From the NCBI GenBank assembly GCA_047967505.1, contig CM106540.1: DNA of 64,000 bases; one strand, written 5' to 3'. Every line of letters starts with the position of its first letter. The stretch's first letter is position 1. Of the stretch, positions 9,840-20,752 are shown piece by piece. Both the position numbers and the translations under genes were made by a program. The stretch comes from Dipteris shenzhenensis (taxonomy: Eukaryota; Polypodiophyta; Polypodiopsida; Gleicheniales). The notes beneath the pieces are model-generated. The model searched no databases, was not told where the DNA came from, and saw only the letters and a program-made list of their open reading frames with translations.

Positions 9840-11199
9840 TCATAATTTTGGACGGAGTACCAAATTAGAAACAACTGGTTTTTTTCCATCAATCAAAGCC
9901 TGAAAAATCTTTTCAGCATAGACAATATCTAAGGTCATGCTGTTGGTGAAGACGCTTGCTTTGACCACCGTTGAAGCATGTATAACTTGAGTCTTCTGGC
10001 CCCATATATATCCTGGATCCTCATTTGTCACAGCCTCATTCAAGTGAAGATTTAGGTTCTTCATTGATAACATTTCTGCTTCTGAATCTGACTCCATTTC
10101 AAGACCCTCCACATCCTCTTCGTGTTCTTCCTCTTCTCTTCTTTGCCCTTTCTTTGTATATGAACGACCTCTTTTTCGAGTTATAGGACTTGGAACTGTA
10201 GCTCGTGAAGTACTTGCCTTTTGCATTTGATGTCGGGGTTTATTTTTTAAGGGCTTTATGTGAACCGCTTTAGATCACCCTACTTCTTCTTCTATTGCCC
10301 CAACTTCAAGTATACTTAAGGGTTGCACTTGTTCTGTTATTCCATCAACTTCATGAGTTACACCGTCTGAGTAATACCATGAACAAGAGATGCATGTGCA
10401 TGTCCTATCTTATCTGATGCATGTCGTGTCTCAGTCAATTCAATTCCTATCTGAGATGCATGTGCATGTCCTGTATCATCTGATGCATGTCGTGTCTCAG
10501 CCAATTCAGTTCCTCTCTCAGATGTAGATCCCATGTAAGCATCCATGTGTACAAGACCCTCATCCAATGCTACAATGTGTTCTGTCTCATCCACTCCAGT
10601 TCCTCTCTCATTTGTATTAGCATGAACCAGGTCTACATGGCGTGTCTCATCACTTCCTTTCTCATGTGTGGATTCTTGCACCTTAGGTCCCTCCAATGAA
10701 GTTGAACCTTGTTCAATGACACCCTGAAAGTATTCAAGGATAATCTTTGACTGCATTTTTCTTGCTTCCTCAATGGGAAATTCCTCCCACACATGTTGGA
10801 GGATCTCTAATGCAAGAACCAATTCAGGAAATCTAGGTGCTTTTGGCGGCGGCATCACGAAGTGCATTGCATCTTTCTTTGAAAGAAGAAACAATCTGTT
10901 GCTCATTCTTGACTTTGTGTAAATCATCATTGTACTGCTATCTTTTTCAATTTTTATTCCTAGTAAGGTGCCCCCTTGAATCAAATTGCTCTTTGAGAAA
11001 GATACATCTGATGCCCACTCATCTTTCTCCAACTCTCTCTTTGTCATCACTAGAATGAGATTTCCTTTACTCAATACCAGGAACCATGCTTCTTTGTTGT
11101 GTCAACAACGGTCCAGTTTGTGAAGTCCTTTGAGGCATAAATTCTTCCATTGTATTTCAGTGTCATACCATTGACAAATGCTGTAGCCTCAAGATCCAT
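9840..11199 (-). pseudogene. Broken gene of unknown family with a His/Ala-rich tandem peptide repeat
   Basis: On the minus strand a coding relic starts with ATG at 11199 (MDLEATAFVNGMTLKYNGR, then DFTNWTVVDTT), directly after a possible TATAG acceptor. It shifts frame near 11085 into a 238-codon open stretch (11074-10358). A second frameshift and a stop lie between 10358 and 10226, and a 128-codon stretch (10226-9840) ends the gene. Residues around 170-235 of the middle stretch hold two imperfect copies of a peptide of about 20 residues (ETRHASDDTGHAHAS and ETRHASDKIGHAHAS) within a wider Glu/Thr/Gly repeat. The third part is basic (RKRGRSYTKKGQRR), then strongly acidic (EEEHEEDVEGLEMESDSEAE). 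I recognise no family. The look is that of a transposon-borne accessory or gag-like protein, which is inference only. Confidence 0.45.
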
Positions 11200-11204
11200 C
11201 CTAT

Positions 11205-12055
11205 ATTAAAGCATAACAAAAATTTTAGGTACTTTGACAAACTACAATTACTTTGATAAATCAAAAGTACAATGAGTCCCATTGATACACCTCAAATTTT
11301 CATTCTTCCCAATCATATAAGTGTCAATTTCATGCTTTGGGAATAGCCTAAAAGGCTTTACAAGGCTTAGATACATGCATAAATGTGAAAAAAAATAAGG
11401 ATTTACAATGAACTCGTGGATAGTGTAAAATGAAATAAAGTACAATCGAATACAAATTTGAAGTCTGTCAAATATAAGTGCAAAATGCTCTGTCAACTCC
11501 CACAACTAGTACAAATCTCGTACAAATATAATCTGCTCTATTTTGTCCCTTAATTGATTCAACTGTAATCTGTCCTGTCCACTAATACAACTTCCAATCA
11601 TCTTGAAAGTTTTAAAACCTTGATCGTTGCTTAAATGGTAGGGTTGTTGTGAGTATGAAACTGAATGTGAACGAATGAACTAACTCCAATTAGGAACTAG
11701 TTGGGAAATTTTGAGCATGGCTTTGACTGGTTTTTTTGGAGTTCTCTCCTCTAAGGACAAACTAATCTATGCTAATCTAGACTACACTAACCGTCAAAGC
11801 GAAGAAAAGTAAGAAATAATTTATTTTCCATTGTTCTTTTTAAATGCTTAGGTTGCGAGTTTAAAGCAAGAAATAATCTATTTTCCATTGTTCTTTTTAA
11901 TATACTCAGGTTGCGAGTTTAAAAAAGATAAAATTTTTATTTACAAAAACTAATTTACTTACAACTCATAAGAATTTAACATTCACATTAATAAGAAGTT
12001 AAAATATTCATAAATGTCAATTTAAATAATAAAAACTACAAATTTAAATTGACTC
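11205..12055. other. AT-rich intergenic DNA left of the telomere-like array
   Basis: No gene recognised. A 38-bp sequence beginning AACTCATAAGAATTTAACAT (11963-12000) recurs with six or so changes at 12483-12520, on the other side of the CCCTAAA array. A short duplication of CAAGAAATAATYTATTTTCC is present near 11810 and 11868. Confidence 0.6.
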
Positions 12056-12455
12056 CAAACCCTAAACCCTAAACCCTAGACCCTAAACCCCAAACCCAAA
12101 ACCCAAACCCTCAAATCTTAAAACCTAACCCCAAACCCTGAACCCTAAACCCTAAACTCCCTAACCCCCAAACCCTAAAATCCTAAAACCTAACCCCCAA
12201 ACCCTAAACCCTAAACCCCCTCAAAACCCTAAACCCTAAACCCTAAATTCAAATTTCAAAACCCTAAACCCTAAACCCAAACCCTCAAACCCTAAATCCT
12301 AAACCCTAAACCCTAACCCATAAACCCTAAACCCTAACCCCCAAACTCTAAACCCTAATCCCTAAACCCTGAACCCCAAAACTAAAACCCTAAGCCCTAA
12401 CTCCCAAACCCTAAACCCCTAGTCCCCAAACCTTAAACCCAAACCCCCAAACTCT
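12056..12455. repeat. Degenerate telomere-type array, CCCTAAA orientation
   Basis: About 400 bp composed of CCCTAAA and variants such as CCCCAAA, CCCTCAAA and CCTAACCCC. Plant telomeres are (TTTAGGG)n, and on the + strand a left chromosome end would read CCCTAAA. The degeneracy and the unique DNA on both sides show that this is interstitial. It faces an array of opposite orientation at 17137-18125. Confidence 0.9.
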
Positions 12456-13319
12456 TTTTTAATTCAAATTAATTTAACTGAAAACTAATAAGAATTTAAA
12501 ATTCACAATCATAAGAAGTTTAAATTTTGACAAAGTAAATTCTTATTAGTTTGAAATCACAAAATTTGAAATATAAATAAATTTAATTTAACTTAAAGTT
12601 TATGAAAAAATATAAAAATTTAAACGTAAAATTAAGAAAATAAGACTTAAAATAAAAAAATTAATATTTACCTAGAAGAATATATTAATTCTCCCTAAAA
12701 AGAAATAAATTAAACTAATAATATATATGAATGTAAGTTAAACTACTTTTAAACTTTTCAAAAATGTGATAAAATTAAAATTATACTTTCTATATTCCAA
12801 CACAAAATGCATTTTTTTCTACTATATTTCAAAAATTTTAATTGAGAAATTAAACTAGTAAATTGAAAATGAAAGTGAAACTCATTTTAAAATTTTTAAA
12901 AAAGAAAAATTTAAAATTCAAGCTTCCATAAGTTTTCTTTTTCGCACACATTTGTCTTTTGACACTTTTCAAGTTTCCACACGTTTGTCTTTTCAAACAC
13001 AAGGTTGTCTTTTCACACAATTTTCAAGTTTCCACATGTTTGTCTTTTCAAACACAAGGATTCATAGTTTAAAAAAAGGTGGGAAATTTGAAATTCAAGT
13101 TTCCACACGTTTCTCTTCTCAAACACCAAGGTTTATAGTTTTGTTTGTTTAAGTTTTGACTAAATCACACTAGTTTTGTTTGCAAGTTTCCACACGTTTA
13201 CATTCTCCTTTACTATCTCTCCTCTAATATCCCTCATTGATCGTAGCTCCCAAATTCTTCCATCAAAACATCTCTCCTTTATCCCTCCTTGATCGTCGCC
13301 CACTCATTTCTCCTTCTCA
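12456..13319. other. AT-rich segment with a phased short repeat
   Basis: Very AT-rich from 12456 to about 12930, with no gene. From 12950 to 13200 the phrase CAAGTTTCCACACGTTTGTC recurs four times (near 12969, 13027, 13099 and 13182) in a loose 55-80 bp spacing, often followed by TTTTCAAACACAAGG. Just before the CT satellite, CCCTCATTGATCGTAGC and CCCTCCTTGATCGTCGC form another imperfect pair. Confidence 0.6.
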
Positions 13320-13504
13320 TTGGTAAGATTTTCTATCTCTGAGAGTCACAGTCTTTCATTCTTACTCTCTTTATCGCTCTTTCTCGTACTTCTTTTTCTC
13401 TTCTCTCTCTCTCTCTCTTTCCTCTCCTTTTTATTTCCTCTCCTCTCCCCTCTCCTCTCTGTTTCCTCTCATCTTTATTTACTCTCTCCTCTCTCTCTTC
13501 ATTT

Positions 13505-13549
<45 letters not shown>

Positions 13550-13581
13550 CTCTCTATCGCGTCGCCTACTCTCTCGCTTCA

Positions 13582-13617
<36 letters not shown>

Positions 13618-13704
13618 ACTCTCTCCTCTCTTTCTCTCTCTCTCTCTCTCTCTCACTCGCGCGCTGCACCTCTCTCTCTTCTCTCTCGCTCTCCTACTCT
13701 CTCT

Positions 13705-13745
<41 letters not shown>

Positions 13746-13761
13746 TCTCGCCCCTCTATCT

Positions 13762-13809
<48 letters not shown>

Positions 13810-13928
13810 CCACTCCCCTCTCTCTCTCTCTCCTGCGCTGTCGCGGCAGCGCACCCCTCTCTCTCTTTTTCTCTCCCTCCCACTCTCTCCTCTCGCGCTC
13901 CCTCCCACTCTCTCCTCTCTCCCTCCCT

Positions 13929-13972
<44 letters not shown>

Positions 13973-14115
13973 CCCCTCTCTCTTTCTCTCCTCTCTCTGC
14001 TAGCTCGCTCTCTCTCTCCCACTCTCTCGTCTCTCTCTCTCTCTCCTCTCTCTCTCTCCCACTCTCTCCTCTCTCTCTCTCTCTCTCGCTGCCGTGGTAG
14101 CGCGCCTCTCCCACA

Positions 14116-14157
<42 letters not shown>

Positions 14158-14186
14158 CTCTCTTTCTCTTCTCTCTCTCTCTCCTA

Positions 14187-14236
<50 letters not shown>

Positions 14237-14582
14237 CCCTCTCTTTCTCTCCTCTATTTGCTCTCTATCTCTTCTCCCGACCCACTCTCTCCACTCTCTC
14301 TCGCTCGTGCGCGCGCGTTGCCACGGCAGTGCGCCTCTCCCACACTCTCCTCTCTTCTCTCTCTCTCTCTCTCTCTCGCTTCATCCCTCTCTCTCTCTCT
14401 CTCCCACTCCTCTCTCTCTTCTCTCTCTCTCTCTCTCTGGCTCTCCCACATTCTCTCTCTCTCCCACTCTCTCCTCTCTTTTTCTCTCTCTCGCTCGCGT
14501 GCTGCGCCTCTCTCTCTTCTCTCTCGCTCTCCCACTCTCTCTCCCACTCTCTCCTCTCTCTCTCTCGCTCGCCCCTCTATCT

Positions 14583-14626
<44 letters not shown>

Positions 14627-14749
14627 CCTCCCACTCCCCTCTCTCTCTCTCGCGCTGCCGCGACAGCTTGCCCCTCTCTCTCTCTTTTTCTTTCCCTCCC
14701 ACTCTCTCCTCTCTTTCTCACGCTCCCTCCTAATCTCTCCTCTCTCCCT

Positions 14750-14808
<59 letters not shown>

Positions 14809-14917
14809 CCCCCTCTCTTTCTCTCCTCTGTCTACTCTCTCTCTCTCCTCTCTCTCTCTCTCTGACTCTCTCCTCTCTCATGCTGCCGCTGCCGCGGTAG
14901 CGCATCTCTCTCTCCCA

Positions 14918-14961
<44 letters not shown>

Positions 14962-15047
14962 CTCTCTCTTTCTCTCCTCTCTCTTCTCGGTCTCTCTCTC
15001 TCACTCTCTCTCTCGCGCTGTCACGGCAGCGCGCCTCTCCCACACTC

Positions 15048-15081
<34 letters not shown>

Positions 15082-15461
15082 CCTCTCTTTCTCTTCTCTC
15101 TCTCTCTCTCACTCTCTCCTCTCTCTCTCTCTCTCTCTTTCTCTCGCCCCTCTCTTTCTCTCCTCTCTCCTCTCTCTCTCTCTCTCTCTCGCGTGCTGCC
15201 GTGGCAGCGCGCCTCTCCTACACTCTCCTCTCTTCTCTCTCTCTCTCTCGCTTCATCCCTCTCTCTCTCTCTCTCTCTCTTTTTCTCCTCTCTCTCTCTC
15301 TCTCCTTCACGTTGCACCTCCCCCCCCCTCTCTCTCTCTCTCCCCCTCCCTCTCTCACGCTCTCTCTCTCTCTCTCTCCCTCTTGTCTCTCTCTCCCCCC
15401 CACTCTCTCCTCTCTCTCTCTCTCTTGCTGCCGCGGCAATGCGTCTCTCCTACACTCTCCT

Positions 15462-15512
<51 letters not shown>

Positions 15513-15589
15513 TCATCCCTCTCTCTCTTTCTCTCCTCTCTCTCTCTCTCCTTCACGCTGCACCTCCCCCCCTCTCTCTCTCTCTCGCT

Positions 15590-15631
<42 letters not shown>

Positions 15632-15662
15632 ATCTCCTCTCTCTCTCTCCTTCATGCAGCAC

Positions 15663-15704
<42 letters not shown>

Positions 15705-16017
15705 TCTCTCCCTCCCTCTCTCGCGCTCTCTCTCTCTCTCTCTCCCTCTCATCTCGCCTCTCGCGCGCTCTCTCTCTCTCTCCCTCTCGTCTCGCCTCTC
15801 GCACTCTCTCTCCTTTCCCTCTCTCCCTTTCTCTCTCTCGCCTCTCTCTCCCTCTCGTCTCTCGCCTCTCCCGCAGTCCTCTCCCCCTCTCTCTCTCCCT
15901 CTATCTCTCTCTCACCTCTCTCCTCTCGGGCGGTGGTCCTTTATCTCTCTCCCTCTCGTCTCTCTCTCTCGCGGCTCTCTCCCTCCCTCTCTCTCTCTCT
16001 CCTCTATCGCGGCCCCC

Positions 16018-16052
<35 letters not shown>

Positions 16053-16290
16053 TCCTCTAACGCGGCTCCCCCCTCTCTCTCTCTCCTCTCACGCGGCCCT
16101 CCCCTCTCTCTCTCACACACTCTCTCTCTCTTTTACCTCTCACCCTCTCTTTCTCTCTCTTTAAACGTCTCTCCTCTCTCTTTCTCTCTCTCCCTCTCTT
16201 TTTCTCTCTCTCTCTCTCTTTTGTTGCCGAGGCAGCAAGACTCTCTCCCTTATAATCTCTCTCTAAAAGTCTCTCCTTCACTTTTTTCTC
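13320..16290. repeat. 3-kb (CT)n satellite with interspersed GC-rich palindromes
   Basis: About 3 kb of CT dinucleotide runs (up to about 45 bp pure) broken by CCTCTC, TTTCTC and CCCACTC variants. Embedded at intervals of roughly 130-800 bp are diverged copies of GCGCTGCCGCGGCAGCGC, a palindrome, near 13840, 14090, 14310, 14650, 14885, 15015, 15193, 15425 and 16220. Several are followed by GCCTCTCCCACACTCTCC, so the array has a higher-order unit. The purine/pyrimidine asymmetry is extreme. Long Ser/Leu frames on + and Arg/Glu frames on - are by-products of the dinucleotide repeat. Confidence 0.9.
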
Positions 16291-16465
16291 TCTCTAAGTT
16301 CTCTCTCTATAATAAAATTTCAAAGAATACAAATTAAAAAAAAAGTACCTAGAAGAAAGTTGAGATCTATGCTTGTGTTTGCTTTTGCTTTTGCTCTTGC
16401 TCCTCTTTTTGCTTCTCCTCTTGCTCTTCCTTGTTAAAATGAGAGAAACAATGAGAGGAGGAGAG

Positions 16466-16492
16466 TATATATAAGAAAAACTAGGGTTTTAA
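16466..16492 (+). promoter_or_regulatory. TATA-like box next to a telo-box-like motif
   Basis: TATATATAAG (16466-16475) is followed at 16481 by CTAGGGTTTTAA, close to the telo-box found in plant promoters and 5' leaders. Pyrimidine-rich DNA typical of plant transcription starts follows. Read on the minus strand the same bases give AAACCCTAG upstream of TATATATA, so the direction is ambiguous. No gene is attached on either side. Confidence 0.3.
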
Positions 16493-16554
16493 GTGCTTCT
16501 CTCTCATTGGTCCTTCTATATCATTATCTCCTCTCCCATTGGCCTCTCCATCAC

Positions 16555-17095
16555 AATATCTTCTCTCCCTCTCCCACCCACTCCCATCCTCCCACCTCCA
16601 CCTCTCACTCCCACTCCCATCCTCCCACCCCCACCGCTCCCCCCCCATTCCCACTCCCACTCTAATCCCCATCCTCCCACCCCACCCCTCCCACTCCCAT
16701 CCTCCCACCCCCACCTCCCCCATTCCCACTCCCTCTCCCACTCCCACACTCATTCTCCCACCCCCACCTCCCCCATTTCCACTCCCAACCTCCCACCCCA
16801 CCCCGCCCACTCCCACTCCCATCCTCCCACCCTCACCCCACCCCCACCTCCCCCATTCCCACTCCCTCTCCCACTCCCACTCCCAGTCTCCCACCCCCAC
16901 CCCCACCCCCACCCCCACCTCCCCCATTCCCACTCCCTCTCCCACTCCCATCCCCACCTCCCACAATCCCACTCCCTCTCCAACTCCCACACCCACCTCC
17001 CCTCTCCTACTCCCACTCCCACTTCCACACTCCCACTCTCCCTTTCTCCCACTACCATCCTCAACTCCCACTCCCATTCCCACATTCCTAATTAA
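16555..17095. repeat. C-rich minisatellite, (CCCACTC)n type
   Basis: About 540 bp of variants of CCCACTCCCATCCTCCCACC. The complementary strand carries many GGG runs at short spacing, so G-quadruplex formation on the - strand (and i-motif on the +) is plausible. Apparent Pro/Ser/Thr-rich and Gly/Val/Glu-rich frames are by-products of the repeat. Confidence 0.9.
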
Positions 17096-17136
17096 AACTA
17101 TTACTTAAATAAATGATATTACTGAAAACACTCATA

Positions 17137-18125
17137 GGATTTAAGGTTTAGGGTTTAGGGTTTGGGGGGTAGGGTTTAGGGTTTGTGAGTTAGGGTTTAG
17201 GGTTTTAGGGTTTGGTGGTTTGGATTTAGGGTTTGGGGGGTAGGGTTTAGGGTTTAGGGGTTAGGGTTTAGGGTTCAGGGTTTAGGGTTAGGGTTTAGGG
17301 TTTGGTGGTTTTGATTGAGGGTTTGGGGGGTAGGGTTTAGGATTTAGGGTTTGGAGGTTAGGGTTTAGGGTTTGGGGTTTGGGAGTTAGGGTTTAGGGTC
17401 TAGAGATTAGGGATTAGTTTTTATTTGTTAGGGTTGAGGGTTTAGAGAGTCAAGATTAACATTTACTGTTTAGGGATTAGGAGTTAGGGCTTAGGGTTTA
17501 GGGATCGTGGATTAGGGATTAGGGTTTATGGGTTAGGGTTTAGAGATTAGGGTTTATAGGTTAGGGTTTACGGTGTAGGATTTAAGGTTTAGGGTTTAAG
17601 GTTTAGGGGTTAGAGGCATAGGATTAGGAATTAGGGGTTAGGGTTTAGGTTTAGGGTTTTGAGGTTAGGATTTAGGGTTTTGAGGTTAGGGTTTAGGGTT
17701 TAGGATTTAGGGTTTAGGGGTTAGAGGTCTAGCATTAGGATTGAGGGTTTATGAATTAGGGGTTAGGGTTTTGAGATTAGGGATTAGGGGTTAGGGTTTA
17801 CAGATTATGATTTAGGGATTTAGGATCTAGGTTTAGGTATTAGGGTTTAGGGTTTAGGAATTAGGGTTTTGGGATTAGGATTTTGGGATTAGGGATTAGG
17901 GGTTAAGGTTTACGGATTAGGATTTAGGGGTTTAGGATTTAGGTTTAGGGATTAGGGTTTAGGATTTAGGGCTTAGGGTTTAAGGGTTAGGGTTTAGGAA
18001 TTAGGGTATAGAATTTAGGGTTTAGAAATTAGGAGTTAGGGTTTAGGGTTCAAAAATTAGGGTTTATGGTTTCAAGGGTCTGAATTAGGGTTTGGGGATT
18101 GGGGGTTAGGATTTAGGGTTTGATT
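17137..18125. repeat. Degenerate telomere-type array, TTTAGGG orientation
   Basis: About 1 kb of TTTAGGG and variants (TTTGGGG, ATTAGGG, GGTTAGGG). It becomes more diverged towards the right. It has the orientation of a right-hand chromosome end and mirrors the array at 12056-12455, which it faces across 4.7 kb. Non-repetitive DNA with an open frame follows directly, so it is interstitial. Confidence 0.9.
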
Positions 18126-18188
18126 AATTTTTTAAACAAGATCTAGATTTTTAAATAATTAATAAAGTAGATTATTGAGAAGAGACTA

Positions 18189-18740
18189 ATGTTCTTTATA
18201 ATGGTTGTTATAGCTTGTTTGCAAAGGAAACTCACAAAGGAGATGGCTACAAAATTTATTCCGGGGATAGAGGTGATTCTATGTTGCAAAAGAGAAGTAG
18301 TTGCATTTGCTACAATCCATGAAAGTGATCCAAATTCTATTTGTCACTTTAGAAGACTTGGCCAAGATAAGGTGGCGGTTATCGTATCAAGGATTCTTAG
18401 TACACATGTTGAGCTAAAGCAGAAGTGTGGGGATATGGAAATCCTTGGAGATGTTATGCCCTATAATACTTCCAACAAAGCATTTATTGCATGGGACAGA
18501 GATGAGACTTATCCAACACATGTCATTAGGAATACAAAGTGCATATCTTTGGATTTTAGAGTGGGAGATATTTTACAAATGTTATCATTTGCAAATAAGA
18601 ATGTAGCAGAAGGTCAAGTCTTGGGATTTGAACAAGTGGAACACTGGACATTTGCGCATATGAGAATTCAAAAAGTTACTGATGATGGTATGGATGATAA
18701 CTCAATCTCATTGGATGGTCCCTACTATGAGGTAGCATAG
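18189..18740 (+). CDS. 183-codon open frame, resembles C-terminal domain of plant transposon proteins
   Basis: A single uninterrupted frame starts 60 bp after the TTTAGGG array. The recognisable part begins at a second methionine (residue 19): FIPGIEVILCCKREVVAFA, TIHESDPNS, then GDMEILGDVMPYN and FIAWDRDE. The order 'basic/hydrophobic - VAxATIxSxDPN - LG - GDxxxxGDA - IAW' resembles the conserved C-terminal domain of plant transposon proteins (En/Spm-associated, Ptta type). From memory this match is moderate at best. A TTTGCAAAG just before GAAACTCACAAAGG (about 18227) could be a splice acceptor, in which case this is a terminal exon. It is intact, unlike most repeats here. The stop is followed by AT-rich DNA. 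Confidence 0.4.
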   Translation: MFFIMVVIACLQRKLTKEMATKFIPGIEVILCCKREVVAFATIHESDPNSICHFRRLGQDKVAVIVSRILSTHVELKQKCGDMEILGDVMPYNTSNKAFIAWDRDETYPTHVIRNTKCISLDFRVGDILQMLSFANKNVAEGQVLGFEQVEHWTFAHMRIQKVTDDGMDDNSISLDGPYYEVA

Positions 18741-20389
18741 CTATTGCTATTTTTTGGAGTACAAAAGAGGCTTCCATCACGTCTCATGTCTATATAAACC
18801 TTTTAATTTCTTGAATATTCAAGTGTTATAGTTTTCTGCATTGAAAGTAAAAAGAGTCTTGCAGGTCTCTTATGTATACATTTTTAAAATGTTGTGAATC
18901 CTCAATAGCATGGTTTTTCATGGATTTAAACTAATAACTCGGATTTTTAAATTTAAGAATACGATTCTTATAAACAAGAAATACAAATTTAGGATTTAAT
19001 AGTAGTTTTTGTATTATTAGTACAACATTGTAGAGAGATATTTTGAAACGTATTATGTGGAAATGGTAGTGCCAGAAAGTAAATTTTTGATTCTCGAATG
19101 ACATTTTCATAAAGTAAACTTTTCATTTGGGAAGGATTTTAAGGAATAGTCCAAAAGTAGACATATGAGTCCAAAATTAATGAAATAAGTGTTGAGACTC
19201 CCTTGGTCTCTTCCCAATTTTATAATACGTTCAAACATCTAAGAGGACAAGTGGAGGGTTGGCACAAGGAATCTTCCCACCTCATCCTACTTTCCCATTA
19301 TTTAACTTGCATTCTTGGACTTTCTACACCCCCCCCACATGGAGGGAATAATCTAATATAATATCCATCTCCACCTATTTTATATTACTTCTCCCATTGT
19401 CCTTAAGCCATATCTCACTAAATGCAGGCGTGGGACCGCCTAGGTGGAGGGGTGGCACATGGAGGAACCATGCCACCTTACATTTTATAATATTACTACC
19501 ATGGACTATGTACATCACACCTTATGGGTCCTCTTACGTGGAAGGGTGGCACATGGTCATGCCCTGCTACCTCAACCCTAGGCCCTATGCACACCATATT
19601 TTATTATACTATTGCCACACATACAAACACACACACATTTATGCATTTTTCCTTAGACAAATTTATCTATAACAGTACATGACCTTTTGAAGGGAGATGT
19701 AACCCTAATTGTCACACTAACACTAATTCTCCATAAGCTCAATTACACTCACTTAAGCTGATGTGTCCTAGTGGCTCCATTCTGTACTAGTCCTAGTAGA
19801 GGGAACAAGTAATGTGGCTCGTTTAATAAATGATATTACATGTCTTTTTTGCAAATTTAAGTTTTACAAGTGTTTTTTGCAACTATGGGCAGTAGGCATA
19901 GTGTGAACCAAATTGGTTAACAAAAGTTTAACCTTGTAGGAAGCAAGGTCGGTCTCTCAAGGATGGTTGGTCCAGACTCTCAAGAAGAGTAAACTTTTTG
20001 CTATGAACTTGATCTTTTTTATCATCCCCAAAGAGACCAAAAAAATCTAGGTAAGAAAGTAGAAAAGCAAGTAGGCAAGGCACAAAATAAGTACTAAAAT
20101 CAGTTGTGTTTCCATTACCAAGTGCACTCTCAAAGAGAAACAAAGATCTATAAGTTCTTCTTGATTGTCTCGAATTCATACCTACTAGCCCATTGATATA
20201 ATCAATACCTCAAAGACCATGACCTAAGGTATGATGTCACTCAAACTCTATCCAACGACTTATACATTAACCATGACCATAACTATGGACCAAAGACAAC
20301 GACCATGATACTAGGACCACTAACAACTAACAATGGCCAATAGCCATTAAGCATTAAGAAAGGTGTGTGAATGTGTGTCTAAATGATGC
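18741..20389. other. AT-rich intergenic DNA upstream of P450 copy 1
   Basis: No gene recognised. 19445-19570 holds a two-copy motif GGGTGGCACATGG with similar flanks. 19680-19790 (CCTTTTGAAGGGAGATGTAA, and AAGCTGATGTG followed by TCCTAGTGG) is a diverged fragment of the D block found at 25.4, 44.0 and 50.6 kb. This places a piece of D upstream of P450 copy 1 as well as copy 2. Confidence 0.5.
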
Positions 20390-20717
20390 TGGAAGCTTCC
20401 CAAAATGACCGCAGACCGCAATTATCCACATTTTCCGACGAAGCTTCCCAAAATGACCGCAGACGTGACGCTATCGCAATTATCCACATTTTCGTCCTTA
20501 TAGCCAGGAAAGCAATGCTGGATGAAGCACACATCTGAGAGTGAGGTTGATAAATCAACATAGACAGAGCCAGCCAGTGAAAGTGAGAGTGGGAGTGAGA
20601 GAGAGAGAGAGATTGCGTACAAGCTGCGACAGAGTTCATAGTCACCATAGACAGAGATATTGCGTACAAGCTGCGTTAGAGTTGATAATCAATTTAGACA
20701 GAGCCAGCGAGAGCGAG

Positions 20718-20752
<35 letters not shown>

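Noticed and set aside
13320-16337. Very long Ser/Leu-rich and Arg/Glu-rich open frames, up to 600 codons
   Set aside because: They are by-products of the CT dinucleotide repeat, which contains no stop codon in any frame. There is no start context, splice signal or domain.
16481-17108. Pro/Ser/Thr/His frames on + and Gly/Val/Glu/Trp frames on - of about 200 codons
   Set aside because: Translation of the CCCACTC minisatellite in different frames. No real protein family signature.
12056-18125. A genuine chromosome end
   Set aside because: Both telomere-type arrays are degenerate and have several kilobases of ordinary DNA outside them, so they are interstitial.
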